Counted from the stretch's first letter, positions 1 through 9,456 are shown. The stretch is 64,000 nt of DNA from Candidatus Palauibacter poriticola (GCA_012270965.1 JAAXHJ010000061.1:1-64000); one strand, 5' to 3'. The notes: a model not told the origin generated them from the sequence alone. Translations and numbers: made by a program.

Positions 1-3000
1 TCCCGCCGAGCCCGCCGCGTCCCCCGAACCCGGCGAAGCCGGGGCCTCCGGCCGCGCGATGGGTCGCAGTTCGTGGGTGTGGATGTCTTGTGCCATCAGG
101 TTCACGCCGGGGTTCTCCGCCCTGTAGGCCCTCGTGATCGCCTGCGCCGCCTCGTCGATCCGGTAACGCTCGAACGCCGCCTCTCCGAGCGCCGCCTCCT
201 CGTCGCGTCCCAGTGCCCGCAGGCTGAGCATGCGGTTGTAGTGCGCCTGCCGGTGCTCGGGATCGATGGCCAGCGTCCGGTCGAACGCCTCGACCGCGGC
301 CTCGTACCGGCGGGCAAGGTATCGCGTCCGTCCCAACTGGAACCAAGCCTCGCGATCCTCCGGGAAGGCGTCGAGCACCGCAAGGTACGCCGCCTCGGAG
401 GCATCGTACGCTCCGTCCTCCTGGTGCGCCCCGCCCCACACCCACGCCACGCGGGGGTTGCCCGGTTCGATGGTTTCGGCCCGCTCGAGGTTGTCGAACG
501 CGTCGTCGAGGTTGCCGGCGATGAGGGCCATGCGCGCCAGATTGAGCGGCCCGTCCACCCGATCCGAGAAGAACTCGGCCACCCGTGCGAAGGGCAGCTC
601 GGCGAGCCGGTCGTTCCCCTCCCCGAGAAGCGCGATCCCGTAGTCGTTGTAGCGGACCCAGATCTCTTCATCCTGCGACTCCGTCGAGACGGGATCCACG
701 CGCCCCCCGACGCCGATCACGACCTCGTCCCGCGCGATCTCCGTCACCGGCAGCTCGGGAACGCCGCCGAATTCCGCGAACCCCGCCGGGTTGGCCCCGA
801 ACGCGAACTCCGTGTACGCCCGGTCGAACTTCCGCCACAGGAGGCGCGCCCGCGCCGTCAGCGATCCCTCGGGCAGGTCGGACGGCAGCGTGATCCGGTA
901 GTGGGCCACATCCGCGCTCCCGGGACCGATCACGTTCGCCGCCGCGGTGACGTGGATGTCCTGCGCGTTCCGCTTTTGGATCGGCCGGCCCTCGCGGTCG
1001 AGGATCACGGACCTGAAGAAGTGGGCCATCGGATCGAGGTGTCCGTCGGCCCCGATCTCGCCGCTGATCGCGATCCGCCGGCCCTCGGCGTCCACCAGTT
1101 CGAACTCGAGCCAGCCCTCGTTGGAGTCGTTCGTGCCGCCGGGGAAGGTGTGGCCCACGCCCTGGTTCCGGACCACGACGTCGAACATCACCGTCTCCCC
1201 GGGAGACACGCTCGGAGGCGAAAGGTCGAGCCCCATCTCGGGCTCGTCGTCCGGGCCCCGCCGGATGGCGAAGATGTCCACCCGCAGCTTCTCGTCCCGC
1301 AGGAACTCCTCGATGCGGCGGATCGTCGCCGTGTCCCCCCGCAGGAAGGGGAGTGCGGTGTTCACGCCGAGGAAGCGGTGCGAGCGCACGCGCCCGTTCT
1401 CGGCCGACACGTCGCCCAGCGGCGCCTCCTCCCACGGCATGTGACAGTCCTGGCACACGCGCGCGGCGGCGGGCAGGTAGAAGGTGCGCGAGGCATTCCG
1501 CGCCACCCCGCTGTCGTGCCACGCATCGTATTCGTTCTGTCCCCTCAGCCAGCGGTAGTTATTCACGGGCTCCGTCAGGCTCACCTTGTGGCAGGTGGCG
1601 CAGAACTCCGAGGTCGAATGAACCGGCTTCAGGAGTTGCCCCATGTGGACGGAGGGCTTCGCCTTGAGCGCCGCGTCGTGCAGGTAGGCGCCGAGCGTGC
1701 CGGCCTCGGCATCGGCGAACAGGTACGGATCCTCCTGCTCGTCGGCGATGTTGTAGTTGCCGTTGCCGGTGTTGTCGTGGATACGGTCGATCGCGTGGCA
1801 GGCGAGACAGGTGAGCCCCGCCTGCGCCTCGACCGTCGCCGGATCAATGGGCGCGTCCATGGCTCCGGCGAGCATGAGGGCGGGATCGTGGCACCCGCTG
1901 CACCACTTGCTCTTCACGCGTCCCGCCGCGTCCGGCTCAAGCCCGAACTCCCGCAGGTGCGCGAGCACCTCCGGCCCCGCCTCCAGCGACCCCTCGCGCA
2001 TGTCCTCGATCGTCGCCGTATAGAAGGGGTTGTTGAAGGAGGCGAAGCGGTGCGCGGACGTCGCCCACTGCGCCGTCACGTCGGGGTGGCAGCGCACGCA
2101 CTGGGTCGCGCCGATGAGTTCGTCCGCCGCAAACCCCCGCCGTTCCACCTCGGAGCGAACGCGCGCCGAACGCTCGCGGGCCGCCTGCGCGGCGAGTTCT
2201 CCCGCTTCCGTGCGGGTGATGATGCGGGACGGCAGATAGGTCCCGGTGCTCGTCGTGGTCGCGGCCGGGAAGAAGGGACTCCCGGGCGGCACCAGACCGG
2301 TCGGAACGAAGCCGTCCTCTACGAAGCGCGATACGTCGCGATCGCGACCCCCGGGCCCCTCGTTCAGGCCCCGCGCGAGCGCGGCCTCGGCCTCGGGGGT
2401 GAGCTGGAGTCCGCGGTGCGTGAGGCTGTGCCATGCGATGAGGACGACGAGCACGCCCCCGGTGGCGAGCGCGAAACGGCGGGCCCGCCGCCCCGGCGGA
2501 CGCGCGTAGCTCACGAGACGGTGTCCCGCGTAGGCCGAGACGATGAGGACGGCGCTCCCGACGTGCGCCCACCACGCCCAACTGTTCTCCCGGCTCGCCG
2601 CCGCGGTGAGGATGAAGAGTCCCGTGAGGACGAGGACGCCGCCCACCAGCCCCATACCGACCCCCGTCAGAATCGAGGCGCGGTGCCTCCGCTTCCACAC
2701 CGTCGGGAGGTGCGCCGCGAGGAACCCGAACAGGATCGCGGCCAGCAGGAGCCCCACGCCGGTGTGCGTGAGCACCATCGCCTGAAACAGCTTGGGGAGC
2801 GAATTCTCTCCGACCGCGAAGAACTCGAGCCCCAGCCCGTCCGCGAGCCGGTTAGCGAGCAGGTAGAGCGTGTTCGCCAGCATGAACACGGCGACCCCGA
2901 GCCCGAGCCGCAGCCACCGCCGCTGCCCCGTCCCGAGCAGCGATGGCAGCACCGGCCGCGCGCCCGGAGCCTTGGAACCGGCACCGCCCGCCCGCTCGGA

Positions 3001-3051
3001 GTCGGCACCGTACCCGACCCCGTCCCCCTCGTCCCGCCCTCGTCCGCTCAT
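1..3051 (-). CDS. Membrane multihaem cytochrome c with TPR domain (3' truncated)
   Basis: Open frame of 1017 codons from ATG at 3051 to the left edge with no stop, so the C-terminus is missing. The N-terminal ~210 residues hold four or five hydrophobic segments with histidines in or near them (VLTHTG, WAHVG, AWHSLTH), which could ligate haem b. Five c-type haem motifs follow: CVRCH (~318), CSGCH (~384), CLACH (~415), CATCH (~484) and CQDCH (~533). A β-rich region comes next, then TPR-like helices near residues 840-950. Multihaem cytochromes of this build usually move electrons between the quinone pool and periplasmic partners; the actual partner here is unknown. A 1032-residue open frame lies antisense to it, but the five haem motifs fix the coding strand. 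Confidence 0.85.
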   Translation of the reverse strand, partial: MSGRGRDEGDGVGYGADSERAGGAGSKAPGARPVLPSLLGTGQRRWLRLGLGVAVFMLANTLYLLANRLADGLGLEFFAVGENSLPKLFQAMVLTHTGVGLLLAAILFGFLAAHLPTVWKRRHRASILTGVGMGLVGGVLVLTGLFILTAAASRENSWAWWAHVGSAVLIVSAYAGHRLVSYARPPGRRARRFALATGGVLVVLIAWHSLTHRGLQLTPEAEAALARGLNEGPGGRDRDVSRFVEDGFVPTGLVPPGSPFFPAATTTSTGTYLPSRIITRTEAGELAAQAARERSARVRSEVERRGFAADELIGATQCVRCHPDVTAQWATSAHRFASFNNPFYTATIEDMREGSLEAGPEVLAHLREFGLEPDAAGRVKSKWCSGCHDPALMLAGAMDAPIDPATVEAQAGLTCLACHAIDRIHDNTGNGNYNIADEQEDPYLFADAEAGTLGAYLHDAALKAKPSVHMGQLLKPVHSTSEFCATCHKVSLTEPVNNYRWLRGQNEYDAWHDSGVARNASRTFYLPAAARVCQDCHMPWEEAPLGDVSAENGRVRSHRFLGVNTALPFLRGDTATIRRIEEFLRDEKLRVDIFAIRRGPDDEPEMGLDLSPPSVSPGETVMFDVVVRNQGVGHTFPGGTNDSNEGWLEFELVDAEGRRIAISGEIGADGHLDPMAHFFRSVILDREGRPIQKRNAQDIHVTAAANVIGPGSADVAHYRITLPSDLPEGSLTARARLLWRKFDRAYTEFAFGANPAGFAEFGGVPELPVTEIARDEVVIGVGGRVDPVSTESQDEEIWVRYNDYGIALLGEGNDRLAELPFARVAEFFSDRVDGPLNLARMALIAGNLDDAFDNLERAETIEPGNPRVAWVWGGAHQEDGAYDASEAAYLAVLDAFPEDREAWFQLGRTRYLARRYEAAVEAFDRTLAIDPEHRQAHYNRMLSLRALGRDEEAALGEAAFERYRIDEAAQAITRAYRAENPGVNLMAQDIHTHELRPIARPEAPASPGSGDAAGSAG

Positions 3052-3122
3052 GCCTCAAACGAAACCGCCCGCCGCGCACCGGCGCAACCTGCCGGGCCGG
3101 ACTCTTTGGGGCCGGACTCGTG

Positions 3123-3627
3123 CGCCGCAGCGAACGACGGGGCACGAAGCCCGATTTCGTGCGCGTGCTGAAGCTCGTCTGTGCGCTCGCGTTTCGATAC
3201 ACGGTCGTGGGCCGGCTGAATCCCAACAAACTGGAGCCGGTGTATCATCGCGCGAGCAAAGCGGTGGCGGAGGGCACCGCCGGAACGCCGGGGGAGCTGT
3301 TCGAGGTCGTGAGACCAATCTATGTGTCGGACGAGGAGACGGCGAGCGCCTTCACGTTCCTCTCAATGTCGGCTCGCGGTCCCCGCAAGCGACTGGTCCG
3401 GCACATTCTCGCCCGCCTCGAGGAGGATGCGTCGGGCCTCGTGCGATCCGGAGCGGGATCCGTTTACGATCGGGCACATCCTGCCGGAGAACCCCGTCTC
3501 CGAATGGGAGGAGACGTTTCCGCCGCCGACCCGGTACGCGGCGGCCGACAGGCTCGGGAACCTCACCTTGTTCGAGTCCGGGCCGCATGTCCGCAGGTTG
3601 CAGGGATGGCATCGAGTTCGCACTTGA
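3123..3627 (+). pseudogene. GmrSD-type DUF262/DUF1524 restriction protein remnant
   Basis: One frame (about 3141-3440) reads FVRVLKLVCALAFRYTVVG, then NPNKLEPVYHRASKAV and IYVSDEETASAFTFLS, as in the helical C-terminal part of DUF262/DUF1524 proteins. Near 3430-3450 the similarity moves to another frame that reads FTIGHILPENPVSEWEE, then RYAAADRLGNLTLFE. This is the DUF1524 HNH-like signature (H-I-L-P-E and R-L-G-N-x-T-L). The N-terminal DUF262 half is absent, and the remnant begins just past the start of the divergent cytochrome gene. It is therefore a frameshifted, 5'-deleted fossil of a type IV restriction-like protein. A sequencing frameshift could explain the shift but not the missing N-terminus. 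Confidence 0.7.
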
Positions 3628-3859
3628 CGTGCTGCCGGGCGGTCTGGTCCCAAGAGCCGTTTCATGCGGCGGATCGAGCAACGAGCCGGACGGGGGCCTT
3701 CCGTCCCCCTTCCCCGTGTTCACATCTTGGACCCGCTTCCGGGAAGACGAGATCTTGAATTGATGAGTCGCCGGGGGTGATACCTTCTCTCCCGACGGAT
3801 CTCGGCAGCGACGGACACGGGCGTCTTCGGAACGAAGACCGAACTACGAATACCGGACC

Positions 3860-4825
3860 ATGAAACCAGAGACGGTCGTCATCATCGGCTCGGGCCCCGC
3901 CGCGTGGACGGCGGCGATCTACGCGGCTCGCGCCAACCTGAAACCGCTCGTGTTCGAGGGCGCGGGGAGCCGCACCATGATCCCCGGTGGACAGCTCATG
4001 TTCACGACGGATGTGGAGAACTATCCCGGTTTCCCCGAAGGGGTTGGCGGCATTGACATGATGCTGGACTTCAAGAAGCAGGCGCTGCGTTTCGACACGC
4101 GCGTCCTCACCGAGGATATCGTCCAAGTCGACTTCTCGCGGCGACCCTTCCGCCTGCACTCCTCGGGGGGACGGGACGTGCGGGCACAAACCGTGGTCGT
4201 GGCCACGGGGGCCAACGCCCGCTGGCTCGGCGTGCCGGGCGAGGAACGGCTCGCGCAGAGCGGCGGCGGGGTGTCCGCGTGCGCCGTGTGCGACGGTGCC
4301 CTGCCCGCCTTCCGAGACCGGATCCTGGCCGTGGTCGGGGGTGGCGACAGCGCGATGGAGGAGGCGCTCTACCTGACGAAGTTCGCGAGCGAGGTGCTGC
4401 TCATCCACCGGCGCGACGAGCTGCGGGCTTCGCGGATCATGCAGGAGCGGGCCTTCGCCAGCGACAAGATCCGCTTCCTGTGGAATCGGACGGTGGAGGA
4501 AGTGCTGGGGGATGACGCAATCACCGGCCTTCGCCTCCGCGACACCGTGACGGGAGAGGAGACCGAGATCGAGGTGGGCGGGATGTTCGTGGCGATCGGC
4601 CACATCCCCAACACGGGGTTCCTGCGGGGCCAGCTCGACCTCAAGGACAACGGCTACGTGGACATGCCCACGGCGTGGCGCACGGAGACGAACGTGCCCG
4701 GGGTGTTCGCGGCGGGGGACGTCATGGACGACTACTACCGGCAGGCGGTGTCGGCGGCGGGCACCGGATGCATGGCCGCGCTCGACGCCGAACGCTTCCT
4801 CGCCCACCACGGCCCCGCCGACTGA
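3860..4825 (+). CDS. trxB: Thioredoxin-disulfide reductase
   Basis: 321 residues, the usual length for low-molecular-weight NADPH:thioredoxin reductase, a cytosolic FAD flavoprotein that reduces thioredoxin. The N-terminal FAD-binding motif is [20 protein letters not shown], the redox-active pair is CAVC at residues 141-144, and the NADPH-binding motif [15 protein letters not shown] follows. A C-terminal FAD motif ([23 protein letters not shown], shortened here to [11 protein letters not shown]) completes the fold. It starts at ATG 3860 and is followed after 6 bp by a small unknown gene. A reducing system next to a putative selenoprotein OsmC gene (2 kb away) is suggestive but not proof of a link. 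Confidence 0.95.
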   Translation: MKPETVVIIGSGPAAWTAAIYAARANLKPLVFEGAGSRTMIPGGQLMFTTDVENYPGFPEGVGGIDMMLDFKKQALRFDTRVLTEDIVQVDFSRRPFRLHSSGGRDVRAQTVVVATGANARWLGVPGEERLAQSGGGVSACAVCDGALPAFRDRILAVVGGGDSAMEEALYLTKFASEVLLIHRRDELRASRIMQERAFASDKIRFLWNRTVEEVLGDDAITGLRLRDTVTGEETEIEVGGMFVAIGHIPNTGFLRGQLDLKDNGYVDMPTAWRTETNVPGVFAAGDVMDDYYRQAVSAAGTGCMAALDAERFLAHHGPAD

Positions 4826-4831
4826 GCGCGC

Positions 4832-5185
4832 ATGACTACCCAACTGGCGGATCGCATCCTCGAGACGCTCGCCGGTCAGGGAGGGCTTTATTCGGCGCCG
4901 CGCCGCGAAATTGGGACCTTCACCTTCGTCGAACCGTTGTTCCTGTTCGGCGGCGGGGCCGGAGCGGGCTCGAACCCCAAGGCACTGGCCATCGAAGGGG
5001 ATATTCCGCGGATCAACCGGAAGGCGCTCCGGACACTTCCGAAGGCGCTGGGCGAGGGCGAGCTGCAGGAGTCGATACGCTTGGCCGAGCTTCTTGGCTT
5101 GGATGGTCAAGGCGTTGACCCGGCCGACTTCGATGAGGGGGTTGACCGTCGCGTCCGGGGATGGCTGGACTCGGCCTCCGGTTAG
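4832..5185 (+). CDS. Small hypothetical protein downstream of trxB
   Basis: 117 residues starting at ATG, 6 bp after the trxB stop, so probably co-transcribed. I do not recognise a family. It has no signal peptide or membrane segment. The N-terminal third includes GTFTFVEPLFLFGGGAGAGS and the C-terminal half looks helical and acidic (GEGELQESIRLAELLGLDG). There is no clear Shine-Dalgarno sequence, so translation may be coupled to trxB. Composition and spacing favour a real gene, but with no recognised homologue it stays a prediction. Confidence 0.5.
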   Translation: MTTQLADRILETLAGQGGLYSAPRREIGTFTFVEPLFLFGGGAGAGSNPKALAIEGDIPRINRKALRTLPKALGEGELQESIRLAELLGLDGQGVDPADFDEGVDRRVRGWLDSASG

Positions 5186-5299
5186 CGTTGGTCGCCCTTC
5201 CCGCTCGCCTGTTCCGTGGAAATCCGTCGGGTTGTTTATGGATCACGCACGCGGAATCGGATCGAACACCGGGCGTGGAGGCGTTGGGGCGACTCGCTC

Positions 5300-6829
5300 C
5301 TACCAGAAGATGGTGTAGAGGACGGCCGCCCCCGCGATCACGCCTCCGGCCCAGAATCCGGCGCGTGGGGCGGGTGTCAGATCCACCCCTTCCGCGGCGC
5401 GAGGCAGCCGACGCGGGGCCTCGAGCGGCCGCGCGCGCGTCACGACGATGATGTACACGCTGATTGCGAGGAAGGTGATCGCCATGTGGTGGAGGAATGC
5501 GATCCCCGGGAGGAGCCACAGCAATAGGCCGTAGACGGGGATCCCGAGCACCATCCCTCCGAAGGCGGCGGCGGGCGGCGTGCGCGGCGCGAAGATGCCG
5601 AACAGGAAGGCGACCACGATTCCCGGCGAGATGAACCCCCAGAACATCTGGATGTACTCGAACACGCTCGGCGCGCGCGCCACGACCGGGGCCCACAGGC
5701 ACGCCACCACCACGAGCACGCCCGTCGTCACCCGTCCCACCACCATCAGACGGCGCGAGGACGCTCCGGGTCGCAGGTGCCGCTTGTAGAGGTCGACGCT
5801 GAAGATCGTCGCCGCCGAGTTGAGCATCGAGTCGAGCGAACTCATCACGGCCCCGAACAGCGCCGCGAACATCACGCCGGTGAGCCCCGCCGGGAGAAGT
5901 TCCCGCATCATCACCGGATAGGCCTGGTCCGGGTTCGTCACCTGATCGGTGAACAGCTCCGCCGCCATGATCCCCGGGAAGATGATGATGAACGGGATGA
6001 ACAGCTTGATGAAGCCCGCCAGAAAGAGCCCCCGCTGCCCGTCCGCGAGGCTCCGCGCCGCCAGGGTCCGTTGCGTGATGAACTGGTTCAGTCCCCAGTA
6101 GAAGATGTTGGGGATCCACAGACCGCCGATGAAGACGGCCAGCCACGGCATCTCCGGGTGGTTGAAGGGGAGGACCGTGTGGAGCTTTCCGTCCGCCGCC
6201 TCGAGGAACGGGCCGATGCCGCCCAGCGCCCGGAACCCGAGCAGGGTCACGAGCACGCCGCCGAGGAGGAGGGCCACGCCCTGGAGGAGATCCGACCACA
6301 CGACCGCCTTGAGGCCGCCGTAGATCGTGTAGCCGCCCGCCAGCACCCCGATGAGCCAGATTCCGGCCGACATGTCGAGGCCGAAGACGGACTCCAGGGC
6401 GAGCGCCCCCGAGTAGAGGACGGTCGCGAGGGCCACGAGCACGTACGCCGCGAGGATGAAGCCCGCCATCAGCGTGCGCGTGCGCACGTCGTAGCGGAAC
6501 TCGAGGTACTCGGGGATGGTGTAGATCCCCGCCGCGAGGAAGCGGGGGAGGAAGAAGAGTCCGACGAGGACGAGGGTGACGGCCGCCATCCACTCGTAGC
6601 TCGCGATCGCGAGGCCGATGTCGTAGCCCCGCCCCGCCATCCCCACGAAGTGCTCCGTCGAGATGTTCGAGGCGATGAGGGAGAAGCCGATCAGCCACCA
6701 GGGGAGGTTGCGCCCGGCGAGAAAATACCCGGCCGCGTCGCGCCGGCCTCGCGAGGCGTACAGCGACACCCCGACGACGAGCAGCAGAAACGCCGCGAAC
6801 GCCGCGACGTCAAGCGGCTGGAAGCTCAT
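5300..6829 (-). CDS. Sodium:solute symporter (SSS/SLC5 family)
   Basis: 509 residues with about 13-14 hydrophobic segments, an inner-membrane Na+-coupled symporter of the LeuT-like SSS family. Typical signatures include LAGRNLPWWLIGFSLIASNI near the N-terminus (the conserved unwound first helix), IYTIPEYLEFRYD and IYGGLKAVVWSDLLQG. The start is set at ATG 6829 (MSFQPLDVAAFAAFLLLVV), which puts the first membrane helix at the N-terminus; the frame is open further upstream but that part has no membrane character. The substrate is not evident; relatives carry sugars, inositol, sialic acid or amino acids. It lies 25 bp downstream of the OsmC-family gene on the same strand. Confidence 0.9.
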   Translation of the reverse strand: MSFQPLDVAAFAAFLLLVVGVSLYASRGRRDAAGYFLAGRNLPWWLIGFSLIASNISTEHFVGMAGRGYDIGLAIASYEWMAAVTLVLVGLFFLPRFLAAGIYTIPEYLEFRYDVRTRTLMAGFILAAYVLVALATVLYSGALALESVFGLDMSAGIWLIGVLAGGYTIYGGLKAVVWSDLLQGVALLLGGVLVTLLGFRALGGIGPFLEAADGKLHTVLPFNHPEMPWLAVFIGGLWIPNIFYWGLNQFITQRTLAARSLADGQRGLFLAGFIKLFIPFIIIFPGIMAAELFTDQVTNPDQAYPVMMRELLPAGLTGVMFAALFGAVMSSLDSMLNSAATIFSVDLYKRHLRPGASSRRLMVVGRVTTGVLVVVACLWAPVVARAPSVFEYIQMFWGFISPGIVVAFLFGIFAPRTPPAAAFGGMVLGIPVYGLLLWLLPGIAFLHHMAITFLAISVYIIVVTRARPLEAPRRLPRAAEGVDLTPAPRAGFWAGGVIAGAAVLYTIFW

Positions 6830-6854
6830 TTGGGGTCGAGCAGGAACACTCTTG

Positions 6855-7415
6855 CTACTCGGGGTGAGGGGTGGGCCGTTGGCGGATCTCGCGCCGCGGC
6901 GGTAGGAGCGCGTCCGCGCGGGCCTCATCCGCAAGCAGCGTTTCCTCGAGAGTTGGTTTGGTCTCCGTGATTTCGGCGGTCCAGGTCACCTTGATCGCGC
7001 CTTCCAGGGAGCGTGCGGTGGGGCACTTCGCGTCGTGGGTCGCGAGGGCCCGGTCGACGGTCTCTCGCGCCGCGGCGGGGACGCGCAGCCGGTAGTGGAC
7101 GATGATCTCCTCCAGCATCGGCATGCGGTCGCGGAGGTGCATGACGCCCTCCGCTTCGGCGTCGATGTCTTGGGGGGCCAGGCGGATGCCGCGCACTTCC
7201 AGTGCGCCGTTGAGCGTGCCCAGCATTCAGGCGCCGGTGGCGGCCACTTGGTAGTCGACGGGGAGCGGCAGGTCCTTCGCGTCGATCCGGTAGTGGGACT
7301 TGATCGGTCCGTGGACGCCGAAGTCGATCTCGGTCCCCTCCTCGAGGCGAGCCCGGCGGTGGACTCCCTCGACCTTCTCGAGACGCGCGCGGGCGGTGTA
7401 GAACGGTTCGGACAC
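6855..7415 (-). CDS. OsmC-family peroxide reductase, probable selenoprotein (UGA = Sec)
   Basis: Two adjacent in-frame reading frames separated by one TGA (7229-7227) together make a complete OsmC-family protein of about 186 residues. The first part ends DYQVAATGA, then TGA, then MLGTLNGALEVRGI. In OsmC/Ohr proteins this site at the start of the central helix holds the peroxidatic cysteine; here it is codon 63, matching Cys59 of E. coli OsmC. The second conserved cysteine is kept in DAKCPTARSL. The start is GTG 7415, preceded by AAGGAG with 6-nt spacing. A perfect 7-bp hairpin begins 19 nt after the TGA (see separate entry). OsmC-like selenoproteins are known from marine metagenomes. The alternative is a nonsense mutation, but that would have to fall exactly on the catalytic Cys codon with the frame intact on both sides. 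Confidence 0.75.
7191..7229 (-). promoter_or_regulatory. Candidate bacterial SECIS element after in-frame UGA
   Basis: Reading the minus strand, UGA (7229-7227) is followed by 19 nt, then GCGCACT, loop GGA, then AGTGCGC (7207-7191). That is a perfect 7-bp stem with a 3-nt loop beginning with G. This agrees with the general bSECIS description: an apical stem-loop inside the coding region, roughly 16-37 nt past UGA, small loop, G among the first two loop bases. Such an element would recruit SelB with Sec-tRNA. GC-rich coding DNA forms hairpins easily, so the fit is supportive rather than decisive. Confidence 0.6.
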
Positions 7416-7562
7416 GACGTTCTCCTTGTTCTGGCGGAGCGGGATGCGCGGGTTCCCGTGCCCCTTGGTGGGCTCTTCCTTTACGCGCCCGCCTTCCCTG
7501 CCGCATTTTCGGGCGGCGAGATTCGGGCGTGACCCCAAACGTAACGATCAAGAGCGGCCAGA

Positions 7563-9380
7563 ATGACGTCAACCCGCGACACGAACCGCCTTCCGGGAGG
7601 AATCCCCGGCCTGTTCGTGGTGCTGGTATTCGTGGCGGGTGCCGTCACGGCGTGCGGCGAAGGGGCGGCCGACACCCCCGAGGGTCCGCTGCCCAGCGAC
7701 CTTTCGGCGCTCAGCGACCGCTTCTGGGACGCCTACCTTTCCTGGAACCCGCTGCAGGCCACCTATCTCGGCGCGAATCGCCTCAACGACCGGGTGCGCG
7801 ACATCTCCCCGTCGGGACGGACCAACCGGCGACGCGAGGTCGGGGCCCTGATCGATGCGCTCGCGGCGATCAATTTCCCGACGCTGCCCCCCGGCGAGCG
7901 GCTGACCTGGCTGGCGCTCGATCACCAGTTGCGGGGAGAGATCGCCCAGCAGACGTGCGACCTCGAGGTGTGGGTAGTCGATCACCGCGAGGGGTTCCAG
8001 CTCGACTTCCTCAACGTCGTGGGCGCCCAGCCGCTGGAGACGCCCGTGGACGGCGAGCGCATGATCCGGCGTTGGAACGCGTACGCCAACTTCATAGACG
8101 ACTACATCTCGAACCTCCGCTCCGGGCTGGAAACGGGCCGAGTCGCGGCGCGCGCCTCGGTGAACCGCACGATCATCCAGCTCGACGCACTCCTCGAACG
8201 GCCGGTCGAGGAATGGCCGATCTACGCCCCGGCGGGGACGCGACTCGACGCGTGGCCGGAGGGGACGCGGCACGACTTCCGGGCCGGGATCCGGGAGGCG
8301 GCGACGGACCGGATCCGTCCCGCGTACGCGCGGCTGCGCGACTTCCTGCGCGACGAACTGTATCCGCACTCCCGCACGGGCGCCGAAGTCGGCCTCTCAA
8401 GCCTCCCCGGCGGGGGCGCCTGTTACGAGGCGCTCATCCGCGACTTCACGACGCTCGACCTCGCGCCCGACGAGATCCACGACCAGGGGCTGGCCGAATT
8501 GGGGGCGATCCACGAGGAGTTGCGGGATCTGGGCTCCAAGGTGCTCGGCACGTCCGACCTCGCCGAGATCCAGACGCGTCTTCGGTCGGACCCGGAGATG
8601 TTCTTCCGCTGGCCGGGGGAGATCGTGCAGATGGCCGAGGAGGCGTACGCGAGGGCGGCCCTCGTCATGCCCGACTGGTTCGGCACGCCGCCCCGGACGG
8701 AGATGGTGATCCGCCCGATCCCCCTCTACGAAGCCCCGCAGAGCGTGCTCGCCTACTATCGGGAGCCGGCGCCGGACGGATCGCGCCCCGGGACCTATTT
8801 CATCAACACGTACCGCCCGGAGATCCGCCCCCGCTACCAGGCCGACGTGCTGAGCTTCCACGAGGCGATTCCGGGGCACCACCTCCAGACGGCGATCGCC
8901 CAGGAGGTCGAAGGCCTGCCCGAGTTCCGAAAGCACCTCGGCTCGGTCGCCTTCGTCGAGGGTTGGGCGCTGTACGCGGAACGGCTGGCCGACGAAATGG
9001 GCCTCTACGTGGACGACCTGAGCCGCATCGGCCTCGCCTCCTACGATGCGTGGCGGGCCAGCCGGCTCGTCGTCGACACCGGCATCCACGCCTTCGGCTG
9101 GACGCGGGAGGAGGCGATCGGCTTCCTTCGCGAGAACACGCTGCTCGCCGAGACGAACATCGAGAACGAGGTGGACCGCTACATCACCTCGCCCGCCCAG
9201 GCCCTCACCTACAAGCTGGGGCAGCTCGAGATCTTGCGGCTGCGCTCCGCGGCGGAAGCCAGGCTCGGGGAGGCGTTCTCCATCGCGGAGTTCCACGACC
9301 GGGTGCTGGAGAACGGCGCGCTGAGTCTCCCCGCGCTCCGCGATGCGATCGACCGCTGGCTCGCCGAGACCGCCAGTTAG
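7563..9380 (+). CDS. DUF885 lipoprotein, putative zinc metallohydrolase
   Basis: 605 residues. The N-terminus has a hydrophobic segment ending in a lipobox (GAVTACGEG), so it is probably a lipoprotein exposed to the periplasm. The body is a DUF885 protein; the key motif HEAIPGHH lies near residue 435 and is followed by FVEGWALYAERLADEMG, which carries the third, glutamate ligand. This HExxxHH..GWxxYxE arrangement suggests a zinc-dependent hydrolase or peptidase, although few family members have known substrates. The start at ATG 7563 gives a short n-region with Arg. It is divergent from the OsmC-family gene, with 147 bp between the starts. Confidence 0.88.
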   Translation: MTSTRDTNRLPGGIPGLFVVLVFVAGAVTACGEGAADTPEGPLPSDLSALSDRFWDAYLSWNPLQATYLGANRLNDRVRDISPSGRTNRRREVGALIDALAAINFPTLPPGERLTWLALDHQLRGEIAQQTCDLEVWVVDHREGFQLDFLNVVGAQPLETPVDGERMIRRWNAYANFIDDYISNLRSGLETGRVAARASVNRTIIQLDALLERPVEEWPIYAPAGTRLDAWPEGTRHDFRAGIREAATDRIRPAYARLRDFLRDELYPHSRTGAEVGLSSLPGGGACYEALIRDFTTLDLAPDEIHDQGLAELGAIHEELRDLGSKVLGTSDLAEIQTRLRSDPEMFFRWPGEIVQMAEEAYARAALVMPDWFGTPPRTEMVIRPIPLYEAPQSVLAYYREPAPDGSRPGTYFINTYRPEIRPRYQADVLSFHEAIPGHHLQTAIAQEVEGLPEFRKHLGSVAFVEGWALYAERLADEMGLYVDDLSRIGLASYDAWRASRLVVDTGIHAFGWTREEAIGFLRENTLLAETNIENEVDRYITSPAQALTYKLGQLEILRLRSAAEARLGEAFSIAEFHDRVLENGALSLPALRDAIDRWLAETAS

Positions 9381-9456
9381 CCGGAGGAGACCGCCAGCTA
9401 TCCGGTGTGCGGGGCCGTGTTGAGAGGGCGTTGATCCGGCGCGGCATGTTCACGGC

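Noticed and set aside
73-3171. 1032-residue open frame on the plus strand
   Set aside because: It is antisense to the multihaem cytochrome gene, whose five CxxCH motifs, membrane helices and TPRs are on the minus strand. Long antisense frames are expected at this GC content.
7227-7229. Treating the TGA as a simple pseudogene stop or as two separate genes
   Set aside because: Both halves are intact, in the same frame, and jointly make one OsmC protein with the TGA at the catalytic Cys site and a hairpin after it. The selenoprotein reading is better, although a nonsense mutation is not excluded.
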